A stretch of DNA of 64,000 nt. It comes from Clostridia bacterium (lineage in GTDB: Bacteria; Bacillota; Clostridia; Christensenellales; Aristaeellaceae). Each line of letters opens with the position of its first letter. The stretch's first letter is position 1. A model generated the notes under the pieces. That model worked only from the letters and a program-made list of their open reading frames with translations, did not search any database and was not told the DNA's origin. A program made the translations under genes and the position numbers. The DNA is taken from the NCBI GenBank assembly GCA_017470095.1, contig JAFUFC010000073.1, positions 1-64,000 on the forward strand, written 5' to 3'. This document shows, piece by piece, positions 46,296 to 54,558 of the stretch.

Positions 46296-46886
46296 ATGGG
46301 ACAGATCACAGTGGAAAAGAACGTGGGCGGCATCGAGGGCCTGTGCGTCATCACGCCCAAAGTCCATGGCGATTCCCGGGGCTACTTTATGGAAACCTAT
46401 AGCCAGCGGGACATGGAGGAAGCCGGGCTGAATATTGTTTTCGTGCAGGATAACCAGAGCATGAGCGTGAAGGGCGTGCTGCGGGGGCTGCACTTCCAGA
46501 AGCAGTATCCCCAAACCAAGCTGGTGCGGGTGATCAGGGGCAGCGTGTTTGACGTGGCGGTGGACCTGCGCGCCGGGTCAAAGACCTATGGTAAATGGTT
46601 TGGGGTGGAACTGACGGAGGAAAATAAAAAGCAGTTCCTGATCCCCAAGGGCTTCGCCCACGGCTTCCTGGTGCTCAGCGATACCGCCGAATTCTGCTAT
46701 AAGTGTGACGATTTCTATCACCCCAACGATGAAGGTGGCCTGGCCTGGAACGACCCGGCCATCGGCGTCCAGTGGCCCCAGGTGCAGGGAAACTACGACG
46801 GCACCGCTTCCGCCGCCGGCTATGCCCTGGTGGATGGCACACCGTTGAACCTGTCTGAAAAAGACCAAAAGTGGCTGGGTATTTAA
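46296..46886 (+). CDS. rmlC: dTDP-4-dehydrorhamnose 3,5-epimerase
   Basis: 196 residues; third reaction of the rhamnose pathway, a cupin-fold epimerase. DSRGYFMETYSQRDM near 28, FVQDNQSMSVKGVLRGLHFQ near 49 with the catalytic His, VIRGSVFDVAVDLR near 77 and IPKGFAHGFLVLSDTAEFCYK near 111. It starts one base after the rmlD stop. Last gene of the plus arm. Confidence 0.97.
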   Translation: MGQITVEKNVGGIEGLCVITPKVHGDSRGYFMETYSQRDMEEAGLNIVFVQDNQSMSVKGVLRGLHFQKQYPQTKLVRVIRGSVFDVAVDLRAGSKTYGKWFGVELTEENKKQFLIPKGFAHGFLVLSDTAEFCYKCDDFYHPNDEGGLAWNDPAIGVQWPQVQGNYDGTASAAGYALVDGTPLNLSEKDQKWLGI

Positions 46887-47104
46887 ACTTTTTTCGCCCT
46901 TGGACCGGTGGAAAGGATGGGGCAAGCATTCATACTATTCTCCGTCTAAAACATGGAATCTTTGGTTGCCTTTTCCGCTCTGGCTTTGCATCATTCCGGT
47001 CAACGTAGAACAGCTATCTCTCCCTTTGTTCAGCTTAGCCAGAGCGAAAAATTCATCCTGAATCTTTCAATCTTTCAGACGTCAAATAGTATCAGAAGCT
47101 ACGA
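46887..47104. other. gene-free stretch between convergent operons
   Basis: About 220 bases with no convincing ORF. A 10-base perfect inverted repeat, CGCTCTGGCT (46976-46985) and AGCCAGAGCG (47037-47046), is the only structure seen. Confidence 0.5.
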
Positions 47105-47138
47105 AAAAAACTCCGAATCAGTTGGATTCGGAGTTTTT
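47105..47138. terminator. bidirectional terminator joining the two polysaccharide arms
   Basis: ACTCCGAATC (47110-47119) pairs with GATTCGGAGT (47125-47134) around AGTTG. A7 lies before it and T5 after it, giving U-tracts on both strands. Confidence 0.92.
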
Positions 47139-47151
47139 GGTTATCAGGCCC

Positions 47152-48270
47152 TTACTTTTGCAGGAACGCCATAAAATGTTCTTTGTTTTTTCGCGCCGTG
47201 GTGGTAGGGCGACCCAGGTTTTCCCGCGCACCAATGGCGCATCGCACCTCGATCAGGGAAAGAGAAGACTGCGCTCTGGCTGCCGTTAGCGCTTGGTCCA
47301 GTGCGTCGAACGTGTCAACACGGAGGGCTTCAGGATAGCCGCAGCCTTTGGCTACCGTGACCAAATCGATGTTGCGCATCACGGTCGGCTGTCCGCCAAC
47401 GGTTTCATGGGCGCCGTTATTGATGACGATGTGAACAATATTGGCAGGCTTGTATGCGCCCAGAATAGCCATGGCGCCCATATGCATGAGCGCGGCTCCA
47501 TCCCCATCCACGATCCAAATTTTTTTCTCGGGACGCTGCAACGCAATGCCCAGGGCGATGGATGAGGCATGGCCCATGGAACCTACGGTGAGAAAATCCC
47601 GGTCGTGGGGCTGTTGTTGGGCTTCTCGAATCTCAAACAATTCCCGGGATGCTTTGCCGGTGGTGGAGACAATGGGGTCATCTCCTGAAGCCTGGGTAAT
47701 GTGACGGATAATGCTTTCCCGGAGCATAGTGTTTTCATTTGCGTATGTAATTTTACCGTCGTATTTCAATGCGTTTTTACGCACAACGAAGGCCACTTGC
47801 TTTCCTTGGGATAAAAGGGGCCGGAAGGCAAGCATGGTTTGCTCCAGCTCTTCCGGGGTGGTATCCGGCCCCACAATGCAGGTTTGAACATCCATGTCCT
47901 TCAGCAGCTGAAGGGTTACTTTTCCTTGATAAACATGCTGAGGCTCATCGGGCACGTTGGGCTCGCCCCGCCAGCCCACCACAAAGATACAGGGAATGGC
48001 GTACACATGATCGTTCAGCAGAGAAGCCAGAGGATTGATGATGTTGCCTTCCCCACTGTTTTGCATGTAAACAACCGGCACGTTTCCCGTCGCCAGGTGG
48101 TAACCGGCGGCAATGGCGGCGCAGTTTCCTTCATTGGCGGCGATGATGTGGTGCTGCCCGTCTACGCCGTATATGTCCATCAGATAATTGCACAGCGCCT
48201 TGAGCTGTGAATCCGGCACGCCGGTAAAAAAGCTGGCTTGCAGGATATTTACAAATTTTTCTACGCGCAT
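47152..48270 (-). CDS. aepY: phosphonopyruvate decarboxylase
   Basis: 372 residues; a ThDP enzyme turning phosphonopyruvate into phosphonoacetaldehyde, which pulls the unfavourable PEP mutase reaction forward. N-terminal PYR domain: FFTGVPDSQLKALCNYL near 14 and IIAANEGNCAAIAAGYHLATG near 42 with the ThDP-activating Glu. C-terminal PP domain: LTVGSMGHASSIALGIAL near 226, then WIVDGDGAALMHMGAMA near 250, the GDG...N-type Mg-ThDP motif. Twenty bases after the PEP mutase gene; AAAGGA precedes the ATG. Last gene of the AEP unit. Confidence 0.95.
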   Translation of the reverse strand: MRVEKFVNILQASFFTGVPDSQLKALCNYLMDIYGVDGQHHIIAANEGNCAAIAAGYHLATGNVPVVYMQNSGEGNIINPLASLLNDHVYAIPCIFVVGWRGEPNVPDEPQHVYQGKVTLQLLKDMDVQTCIVGPDTTPEELEQTMLAFRPLLSQGKQVAFVVRKNALKYDGKITYANENTMLRESIIRHITQASGDDPIVSTTGKASRELFEIREAQQQPHDRDFLTVGSMGHASSIALGIALQRPEKKIWIVDGDGAALMHMGAMAILGAYKPANIVHIVINNGAHETVGGQPTVMRNIDLVTVAKGCGYPEALRVDTFDALDQALTAARAQSSLSLIEVRCAIGARENLGRPTTTARKNKEHFMAFLQK

Positions 48271-48290
48271 GAAGGCTGTCCTTTCTCTTT

Positions 48291-49598
48291 TTAGATTTCG
48301 TCGATCAGCGTAATAATATCCTTGATGGCCATGAGCCGGTCGTCCACTTCCTTGGCCCGGTGGTTTTTCAGGATGTCCACAGCGGTCTGCTGCATGGCCG
48401 GGAAGGCGCTGCGGGTGAGCTGGTTGGCATAAATGACAATATTCACACCATGGGCGGCCAATTCTTCTTCGGTGACGGTGTTAAAGGAAGTGGGCACCAC
48501 CACGAGGGGCGTTTTGGCATCTTTTTTGCGGAAGGCATCGCAGAATGAAAGGATCTCTTCCGGGTCTTTTTTCCGGCTGTGAATCATGATGCCATCCGCT
48601 CCGGCTTTCACGAATGCGGCTGCCCGCTCCAGCGCGTCCTGCATTCCCCGTTCCAGGATCAGGCTTTCAATGCGAGCGATGATCATGAAATCATCAGTCA
48701 ATTGTGCCGCTTTTCCTGCCGCGATTTTAGCGGAAAAATTTTCAATAGTGTCTTGTGTCTGCTGCACCTCGGTGCCAAACAGGCTGTTTTTCTTTAGCCC
48801 GGTTTTGTCTTCAATGATGACGGCAGACACGCCCATGCGTTCCAGCGAACGCACCGTGTAGACGAAATGCTCGGCCAGTCCGCCGGTATCGCCGTCAAAA
48901 ATGATGGGTTTGGTCGTCACTTCCATAATATCGTCAATGGTGCGGAAACGGCTGGTCATATCCACCAGTTCAATATCCGGCTTGCCCTTGGCGGTGGAAT
49001 CACACAGCGAGGAAACCCACATGGCGTCAAATTGGTCCAGCTTTCCATTGTTTTCCACCACCGTTTTTTCTGCGATCAGGCCAGTCAAGCCGCTGTGCGC
49101 TTCAATAGCCTTAACCACGGGGCACATATGGATCAGCTGGCGCAGCCGTTTTCTGCGGTATTCCGGCATGGCCAGTTTTTCCCGCATTACGGCGTCCATC
49201 TTTTTTACTTTTTCGTTGTATGTGTAGGGAACTTCAATCAATTCGCCACCATGGACGCGCAGCAGCTCCAGCAAATGTTCCCGGATAGTGGATTCAGGGC
49301 CTGTTTTCCAGTTATCGCCGTGAATGACGTAATCGGGCTGCACAAGCGTGATGATATCGTCGTAATGCATATCTTCCTGCACTACCACCTGACTGACTCC
49401 GGGGATGGTGCGGTATAGCTTAACACGGTCTTCGATGGGAATGGTGGGAAACTTATTATAGCGGATGGAAGCTTTGTCACCCAGGGCGCCAACAATGACC
49501 TCGCCGTACTTCTGCGCTTCTTTGATAATGTTCAGGTGGCCGTCATGAATGATATCGGTGCAGAAACAGGTGTATACTTTTTTGCATGTTTTGCTCAT
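48291..49598 (-). CDS. aepX: phosphoenolpyruvate mutase with N-terminal cytidylyltransferase domain
   Basis: 435 residues. The N-terminal part (about 1-140) is a small nucleotidyltransferase of the TagD type: CTDIIHDGHLNII with the HDGH motif at 18-21 and VQPDYVIHGDNWKTG near 103, though the usual ISTT motif appears as ESTIREHLLELL. The C-terminal part is PEP mutase: IFDGDTGG near 230, IIEDKTGLKKNS near 260 (the EDK...NS signature that separates mutase from isocitrate lyase-like enzymes), and IIARIESLI near 298. It converts PEP to phosphonopyruvate, the entry to C-P compounds. A similar fusion is known from Bacteroides capsule loci. Start chosen at the ATG after AAGGAG. Confidence 0.95.
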   Translation of the reverse strand: MSKTCKKVYTCFCTDIIHDGHLNIIKEAQKYGEVIVGALGDKASIRYNKFPTIPIEDRVKLYRTIPGVSQVVVQEDMHYDDIITLVQPDYVIHGDNWKTGPESTIREHLLELLRVHGGELIEVPYTYNEKVKKMDAVMREKLAMPEYRRKRLRQLIHMCPVVKAIEAHSGLTGLIAEKTVVENNGKLDQFDAMWVSSLCDSTAKGKPDIELVDMTSRFRTIDDIMEVTTKPIIFDGDTGGLAEHFVYTVRSLERMGVSAVIIEDKTGLKKNSLFGTEVQQTQDTIENFSAKIAAGKAAQLTDDFMIIARIESLILERGMQDALERAAAFVKAGADGIMIHSRKKDPEEILSFCDAFRKKDAKTPLVVVPTSFNTVTEEELAAHGVNIVIYANQLTRSAFPAMQQTAVDILKNHRAKEVDDRLMAIKDIITLIDEI

Positions 49599-49603
49599 TT
49601 GCT

Positions 49604-50761
49604 TCACTCCTTGTACTGAACTGGCACTGCTATGCCATTTGCGCACAAAGCCGCTTCCAAAACAACGAAGAAATCCCGAATGTCCTGAACATCAATGGCG
49701 CCTAAGGCGCACAAGCGGAATGTGTTTGTGGTAGAAATTTTGCCAGGGTAGATGGTGAATCCGCGCTGGTAGCAATAATCGTGCACCTTAGCGAAATTCC
49801 AATTGGGATCATCGGGGTACAGGGCGGAAACAACTAAACCGCTTTGAATTTCTTTGGGAAGATAGCTTTTGAAGCCAAGGACGGCGAGGCCTTCATGGAT
49901 GGCCTCGAAAACTCGGGTGTGACGGGCCCATTTGGCTTGTTCGCCTTCGGCAAAGTATTCCTTCAGGGCTTGCCGGGTAGCATAGATGGTCTGCACTGGG
50001 GGCGTGAAATGCATTTCTCCGGTTCTTTCAAAAAAATCATATTGGAGATATAAATTGCAATAGTAGGAGCGCTTGGGGTAAAAGCGGGATTGCTCGATGG
50101 CAGCACGATTGCCCACCACAAAGGAAAGGCCGGTCATGGCCATCAGGCCTTTTTGAGCGGAGGCCATGCAGAAATCAATTTGATCTTCTTCTATATGGAT
50201 GGGGCGCATGGCATAGGTAGAGGTGGTATCCACCGTAAAAATCGCGCCGTACTGGTGCGCCAGCGCGCCGATTTCACGGATGGGGTTGAGCAAACCGGTG
50301 CCGGTTTCATGATGGGTGGTATGCACCAGCGCTATATCTGGATTGGCTTCCAGCGTTTGCTCAACGATGCGCAGATCGGGCAGTTCATTGACAGGAAAAC
50401 GCAGATCAATGTGCGGCAAGCCGTAATATTCGCAGATTTCCACGGCGCGGGTGCTGTATGCGCCATTGTTGATAATTAGCGCTTTTTTATCCTTCGGAAG
50501 CAAGGAATTAAGGCACACATCAATGTTCATGGTGCCTGAGCCGCAGAAGAGAACGGACGTATACTTTTCCAGATCACCATGCACGATCTGAACCAGCTGC
50601 TGGCGCAAATCCTTCATCATTCCGGCAAACTCCGCTTCCCGCGGGCAAATATCCGGCACTACTTGAGCCATTTTCACGGTGTCCGTGGTAGTAGAAGGGC
50701 CGGGATTGAGCAGAATATTGCGTTTAATATTCAAAGATTGAATGGTTTCTTGGCTGTACAT
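49604..50761 (-). CDS. phnW: 2-aminoethylphosphonate-pyruvate transaminase
   Basis: 385 residues; a PLP fold-type I enzyme converting phosphonoacetaldehyde to 2-aminoethylphosphonate (here in the biosynthetic direction) or the reverse. LLNPGPSTTTDTVK near 15, FCGSGTMNIDVCL near 68 (PLP phosphate site), HTTHHETGTGLLNPI near 130, FTVDTTSTYAMRPI near 157, and the Schiff-base Lys in CMASAQKGLMAMTGLSF near 183. The biosynthetic role is inferred from the PEP mutase and decarboxylase genes directly downstream, with only five bases to aepX. GGAGG precedes the ATG. Confidence 0.94.
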   Translation of the reverse strand: MYSQETIQSLNIKRNILLNPGPSTTTDTVKMAQVVPDICPREAEFAGMMKDLRQQLVQIVHGDLEKYTSVLFCGSGTMNIDVCLNSLLPKDKKALIINNGAYSTRAVEICEYYGLPHIDLRFPVNELPDLRIVEQTLEANPDIALVHTTHHETGTGLLNPIREIGALAHQYGAIFTVDTTSTYAMRPIHIEEDQIDFCMASAQKGLMAMTGLSFVVGNRAAIEQSRFYPKRSYYCNLYLQYDFFERTGEMHFTPPVQTIYATRQALKEYFAEGEQAKWARHTRVFEAIHEGLAVLGFKSYLPKEIQSGLVVSALYPDDPNWNFAKVHDYCYQRGFTIYPGKISTTNTFRLCALGAIDVQDIRDFFVVLEAALCANGIAVPVQYKE

Positions 50762-50795
50762 GGGTGAATTCCTCCTTATTGCAGCGGGATTGGCG

Positions 50796-52262
50796 TTATT
50801 GCTTCCTATCAAACCGTTTTTTTTCCTTCAGGTAAAAAATGGCGCCCAGGGCAATCCATGCAACCAGCATGATGTAGCTTTCTTTTCCGAAATGAACGCC
50901 GGAAAGGCCGGGAAGGGGGATCAATTGCAGCACGATGAAGGAGACAGAGAAAATGACGCCAATGACAGCCAAGGCCTTCAGTAGGGGCGTTCCATCCTGG
51001 TCCCGCTTTAAGGTGACCAATGTGGCAGCGCAGGTGAAAAAATAGCCTATGGATGCGCCAATGGCGGACATGTCCACAAACCAGCCCAGCGCTTCTCTGC
51101 CCAGAATGGGGCCGGACAGGGAAATGATCATGCAGAAAATCATGGCATTGCGGGGTGTACTGTGCTGGCTATCTATTTTGCTGAATGTTTTGGGCAGGAA
51201 GCCTTCGCAGCTCATGGCGTACATCAGGCGGCTGGAGGCCAGATAGAAGCCCATAATGCCCGACAGAACAGCGCAGGAAACGGCCACGCCCACAAGCACC
51301 TTGCCAAACCGGCCAAGCAATTCCTCCGCCGCAATCAACAGCACCCAATCGCCAGCCATGACCCGGTCAGGCCAATTTTCCAGGGCGGCTGCGGCCACTG
51401 TATTATTGGCCACATACACTACGCAGCCAAATAAAATCGCCACAACCATGATGCCCATGACTTTTTTATAGGAGAATTTAAATTCCTCCGCCGCCTGGGG
51501 GATGGTATCGAAGCCCACAAAGGCCCAAGGGGCGATGGCAAAGGTAGCCAGAATGGCCGACAGAATGCCGCTGGAGCCTTGATGAGAAAAAGTGTGAATG
51601 GCTTCGCCGGTGGCTCCGGCAGCCATGGCAGCTTTTTTATCAAAGCCCCAGATTGGGCGCAGATGGAGGGCGCTTGTCTTGCTGCTGATCAGCGCGGCAA
51701 TGATGAGCGTAAACACAGATACGGCCAGCAAACCGGCTAACAGGCTTTGGATGATGCCTGCTTTTTTGACGCCCAGGATATTCAAAATACCAAATAGAAT
51801 TAAAATTCCCATGGCCAGCAGCATTTCGCCCATCCACACGTCAAAACCGGCGATTTGATAATGGAAACCCCATTTGAGGATATCCGCCGATCCATCCAAA
51901 CCGTCTACGATCAGGCCAATGGCGGTTGAATTCATAGGAACGTTGGTCAGGTAGGCAGCCACCAAAAACCAACCACACAAAAAAGCGGCCGCTTTGGAAA
52001 AGCAAAACTTGGTGAAGGTGAATTCACCGCCTGCTTTGGGATATTTGGGAACCATGTAGGCATAGCTGGCGGCAATGATGATCATAACCAGCGCTCCAAG
52101 CGCCATGGCAATTGCGGTGCCGGCTACGCCGGAATTGGGGAGAAATTTTTTTCCGGGATTGATGAACGATCCCCAGCCGATGATACATCCGAAAGCAATG
52201 GCCCATACGTGCAGGGGGTTCAACTGGCGCTTGAGGCCAGGCGTTTGACTTTTTGTGCTCAT
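50796..52262 (-). CDS. APC-family amino acid/amine permease
   Basis: 488 residues with about twelve membrane segments. HVWAIAFGCIIGWGSFINPGKKF at 19-41 is the first-helix signature with the unwound substrate-binding GxG-type stretch, and PKAGGEFTFTKFCFSK near 75 follows. No binding site residues define the substrate. Its place between the AEP-transferring cytidylyltransferase gene and phnW suggests uptake or export of an amino alcohol, AEP or a related zwitterion, comparable with the choline permease of lic loci; this is inference only. CAGGAG precedes the ATG. Confidence 0.87.
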   Translation of the reverse strand: MSTKSQTPGLKRQLNPLHVWAIAFGCIIGWGSFINPGKKFLPNSGVAGTAIAMALGALVMIIIAASYAYMVPKYPKAGGEFTFTKFCFSKAAAFLCGWFLVAAYLTNVPMNSTAIGLIVDGLDGSADILKWGFHYQIAGFDVWMGEMLLAMGILILFGILNILGVKKAGIIQSLLAGLLAVSVFTLIIAALISSKTSALHLRPIWGFDKKAAMAAGATGEAIHTFSHQGSSGILSAILATFAIAPWAFVGFDTIPQAAEEFKFSYKKVMGIMVVAILFGCVVYVANNTVAAAALENWPDRVMAGDWVLLIAAEELLGRFGKVLVGVAVSCAVLSGIMGFYLASSRLMYAMSCEGFLPKTFSKIDSQHSTPRNAMIFCMIISLSGPILGREALGWFVDMSAIGASIGYFFTCAATLVTLKRDQDGTPLLKALAVIGVIFSVSFIVLQLIPLPGLSGVHFGKESYIMLVAWIALGAIFYLKEKKRFDRKQ

Positions 52263-52327
52263 TTTTTTCTCCTGATATTCAAAATGATTGGAAGGGAAAT
52301 GGGGGAGATGTTTTCAAGCGCCGGCGG

Positions 52328-53218
52328 TCAGACATCATAGGTTCTGTCAATGGCTTTTAATTCACGGAAGGTGTCGATTTCAACGATATCCTCATCCAGG
52401 CAGGGACGAATTTCGATTTTATATTGGCCCTTGAAAACCTGGTTGGCCACGGTTTCCCAGTAGCGTTCCTTCCCCCCAGGCATTTCATAGGCCTGCTTAA
52501 TGTGTTCGGACAGCTTGGCACCATCATCCGTATTCCAATAATAGATGCCAACCATTTGATAGCAGTTCAGACCGCCTACTTTTTCTTCGTCCACACAGCG
52601 ATCTTTTACCGTCAGGCACCAATCGTCCGTTCTTTCTTTCCATATGCCCAGCACATCGGATTGATAGTGGTATTTGGTGATGATGCGAGGATTGGATACA
52701 AGCAGATCCGCTTCCAGCACATAGGCGTTACGCATCAGGTAGCGGGCCACCATGGCGGAGGAAATATTGTTGGCTTCGTTGTAAACAGGGTTTTCCAGGA
52801 ACTTGATCATGGGATACTTGTACAGAAGCTGATCAAATTGCTCAGCCAAATAGCCGCGCACGATATAGATTTCCTGAATACCGGCGGCAAGGCAAGCGTC
52901 AATCAGGCTGTCGATGATGCGCCGGCCATTCACGCGTACCAGGGGCTTGGGCGTGTTGAGCGTGATGGGCACCAGTCGGCTGCCAAAGCCTGCCGCGATA
53001 AAAATGGCCCGTTTTGCCCGATAGGGCTCCAGGGCATCCAAACCGGCGGTGGTGATTTGCCCATGCTCTACGAATTTACAGTTGGTCAATTCGTTCAGGG
53101 TTTTGTTGACAGTGCCCAGGGAATGGCCGGTTGCTTCTTCCAGCTGGCGCTGGCTCATTTTTTCATTGCTTTCCGCCAGGACGGTGAGAAGATCAAATTG
53201 TTTTCTGCTCAGGCTCAT
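52328..53218 (-). CDS. winged-helix / LicC-like cytidylyltransferase fusion
   Basis: 296 residues. Residues 1-65 form a winged helix (MSQRQLEEATGHSLGTVNKTLNEL). Residues 70-296 are a nucleotidyltransferase of the LicC/CTP:phosphocholine type: IFIAAGFGSRLVPITLNTPKPLVRVNGRRII at 72-102, a YNEANNISSAMVARYLM stretch near 160 and VLEADLLVSN near 183 (metal Asp). In AEP-making loci such enzymes activate AEP as CMP-AEP for transfer (as with PntC); here the three AEP genes downstream favour that substrate over phosphocholine. The winged helix could bind DNA or only be structural. AAGGAGG precedes the ATG. First gene of the AEP unit, which lies after a terminator. Confidence 0.88.
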   Translation of the reverse strand: MSLSRKQFDLLTVLAESNEKMSQRQLEEATGHSLGTVNKTLNELTNCKFVEHGQITTAGLDALEPYRAKRAIFIAAGFGSRLVPITLNTPKPLVRVNGRRIIDSLIDACLAAGIQEIYIVRGYLAEQFDQLLYKYPMIKFLENPVYNEANNISSAMVARYLMRNAYVLEADLLVSNPRIITKYHYQSDVLGIWKERTDDWCLTVKDRCVDEEKVGGLNCYQMVGIYYWNTDDGAKLSEHIKQAYEMPGGKERYWETVANQVFKGQYKIEIRPCLDEDIVEIDTFRELKAIDRTYDV

Positions 53219-53251
53219 AAGGTTTCCTCCTTGGGATGATTGTGTTCTATT

Positions 53252-53266
53252 TTGCGCTGGGCGCAA
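53252..53266 (-). other. small hairpin in the leader of the AEP unit
   Basis: TTGCGC, TGG, GCGCAA in the 160-base gap before the cytidylyltransferase gene; possible operator or leader structure. No clear -10/-35 pair is visible. Confidence 0.3.
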
Positions 53267-53307
53267 GAGTGGGATGAACAGGAAGGGGGCAAAAGAAAAT
53301 AAACATT

Positions 53308-53353
53308 AGTAGCGGCCGTTTTGCGTTCAGAACGCTGGAAACGATCCGCTACT
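53308..53353 (-). terminator. terminator between polymer-assembly genes and the AEP unit
   Basis: Imperfect stem with outer AGTAGCGG/CCGCTACT and inner GCGTTC/GAACGC. On the minus strand it is followed by AATGTTTATTTTCTTTT. It ends the transcript of the phosphotransferase genes. Confidence 0.7.
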
Positions 53354-53382
53354 GATGAACAAGCGATAGTGTTTGACTCCGC

Positions 53383-54552
53383 TTATTCAGATGGACTTTT
53401 TTGAACCAGATGCTTTACTTTACTGGCTCCCTTCCATAATACACCAATCAGGCGATTTTGTACAGCATAATTATCGTGAAAAGCACGTTTTGTTTGAATT
53501 ATTCTTCTTTTTATTTCTTTTTTGAACGGAATTTTCTGGGTGGGACGCGGCTCCAGCGCGGGATAGCGAATCTTACGATGGGCGATGGCGTCGTCCACAA
53601 TATCCATAATAAGGGAAGAACACGTGCCAATGTTCTTAAAGTTCGTCCTGGCAAATTCTTGCGTTTGCTGACAGTAGGTGGAATAATCTGAAATGATACG
53701 GGAAACGCAGGAGGACAAATCCTTCTTTTTAGTGGTGATTACAAAGTCATAATTGCAGCTGGGATAGCGGCTGGGCGTGACGTCAGGAATCAGCCAATCG
53801 GAAACGGAAACGGCGGGCACCCCCATCATGGTGGCTTCGCACATGGTGGAGGATTCTTCCGATACCAGCACGTCCGCGGCGGCGATGGCCAGGAAAATGT
53901 TTGTGGCGGGCGGGAGGATGGTGACGCCTGGAATATTCTTGTGCAGCCGGTTCATTTTTTCGATATTTTCAATCTGCTGGGGATACAAAGCAGGGTTCCA
54001 GGGGGCTTGCTTAATGAGGATATTCACATGCAAAGGGAGCATAGCTTGCACAAAATCATCCTGTTTTCCATCGTTTTCCCAGGCGGGGGCGTATAGGATG
54101 GTTTTTTTGTTGGGATCCAGGCGATGCTTCTGATAGAAGTCCTTTTTATAATCAGCGGATACCAGCTTGCTGACTGCGTCTGCCTTGGGCCATCCGACAA
54201 CATAGGTGCCCAGCCGGGGCCGGGCATAGGTGTTACTGGAGGAGGCCCGCCAATTTTCCGCCCATTGATCGCTGGGCAAAAAGCCAATATCGTATTTATT
54301 CCATGGCTCCAGAAACCAAATGTCCGGCCAATTTCCGTATTGCTGCGTGATATCGTGCAGCATAATGACGGAAAATTTGCTGTACTGGGGAAAATTGATG
54401 TGCTGGCAATAGAAGCCAATTTCACATTTTTCAAATTTATTGTCCGTCAGTTTTACGGTATAGCCCCGTTTTTCTGCTTCCTGAGCAATGGGTTCATATT
54501 GCGCCTTTTCCGCGCCGTCCATATAAATGAACGTTATGTTTTTTTGAATCAT
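53383..54552 (-). CDS. CDP-glycerol glycerophosphotransferase-like protein (TagB/F-related)
   Basis: 389 residues, GT-B-like. The N-terminal half has a Rossmann-type opening (NITFIYMDGAEKAQYEPIAQEAEKRGY) and LHDITQQYGNWPDIWF near 67. The C-terminal half has KKTILYAPAWENDG near 149, IKQAPWNP near 180, and the donor site VLVSEESSTMCEATMMGVPAVSV near 232, like the LITDYSS..FD motif of TagB/TagF. The Ser-Ser motif is kept but the overall sequence is divergent, so a donor other than CDP-glycerol is possible, for example CMP-AEP. Basic C-terminus (KEIKRRIIQTKRAF) suggests peripheral membrane binding. No clear Shine-Dalgarno outside GGAATGAACCC. Confidence 0.78.
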   Translation of the reverse strand: MIQKNITFIYMDGAEKAQYEPIAQEAEKRGYTVKLTDNKFEKCEIGFYCQHINFPQYSKFSVIMLHDITQQYGNWPDIWFLEPWNKYDIGFLPSDQWAENWRASSSNTYARPRLGTYVVGWPKADAVSKLVSADYKKDFYQKHRLDPNKKTILYAPAWENDGKQDDFVQAMLPLHVNILIKQAPWNPALYPQQIENIEKMNRLHKNIPGVTILPPATNIFLAIAAADVLVSEESSTMCEATMMGVPAVSVSDWLIPDVTPSRYPSCNYDFVITTKKKDLSSCVSRIISDYSTYCQQTQEFARTNFKNIGTCSSLIMDIVDDAIAHRKIRYPALEPRPTQKIPFKKEIKRRIIQTKRAFHDNYAVQNRLIGVLWKGASKVKHLVQKSPSE

Positions 54553-54558
54553 ATGGGT

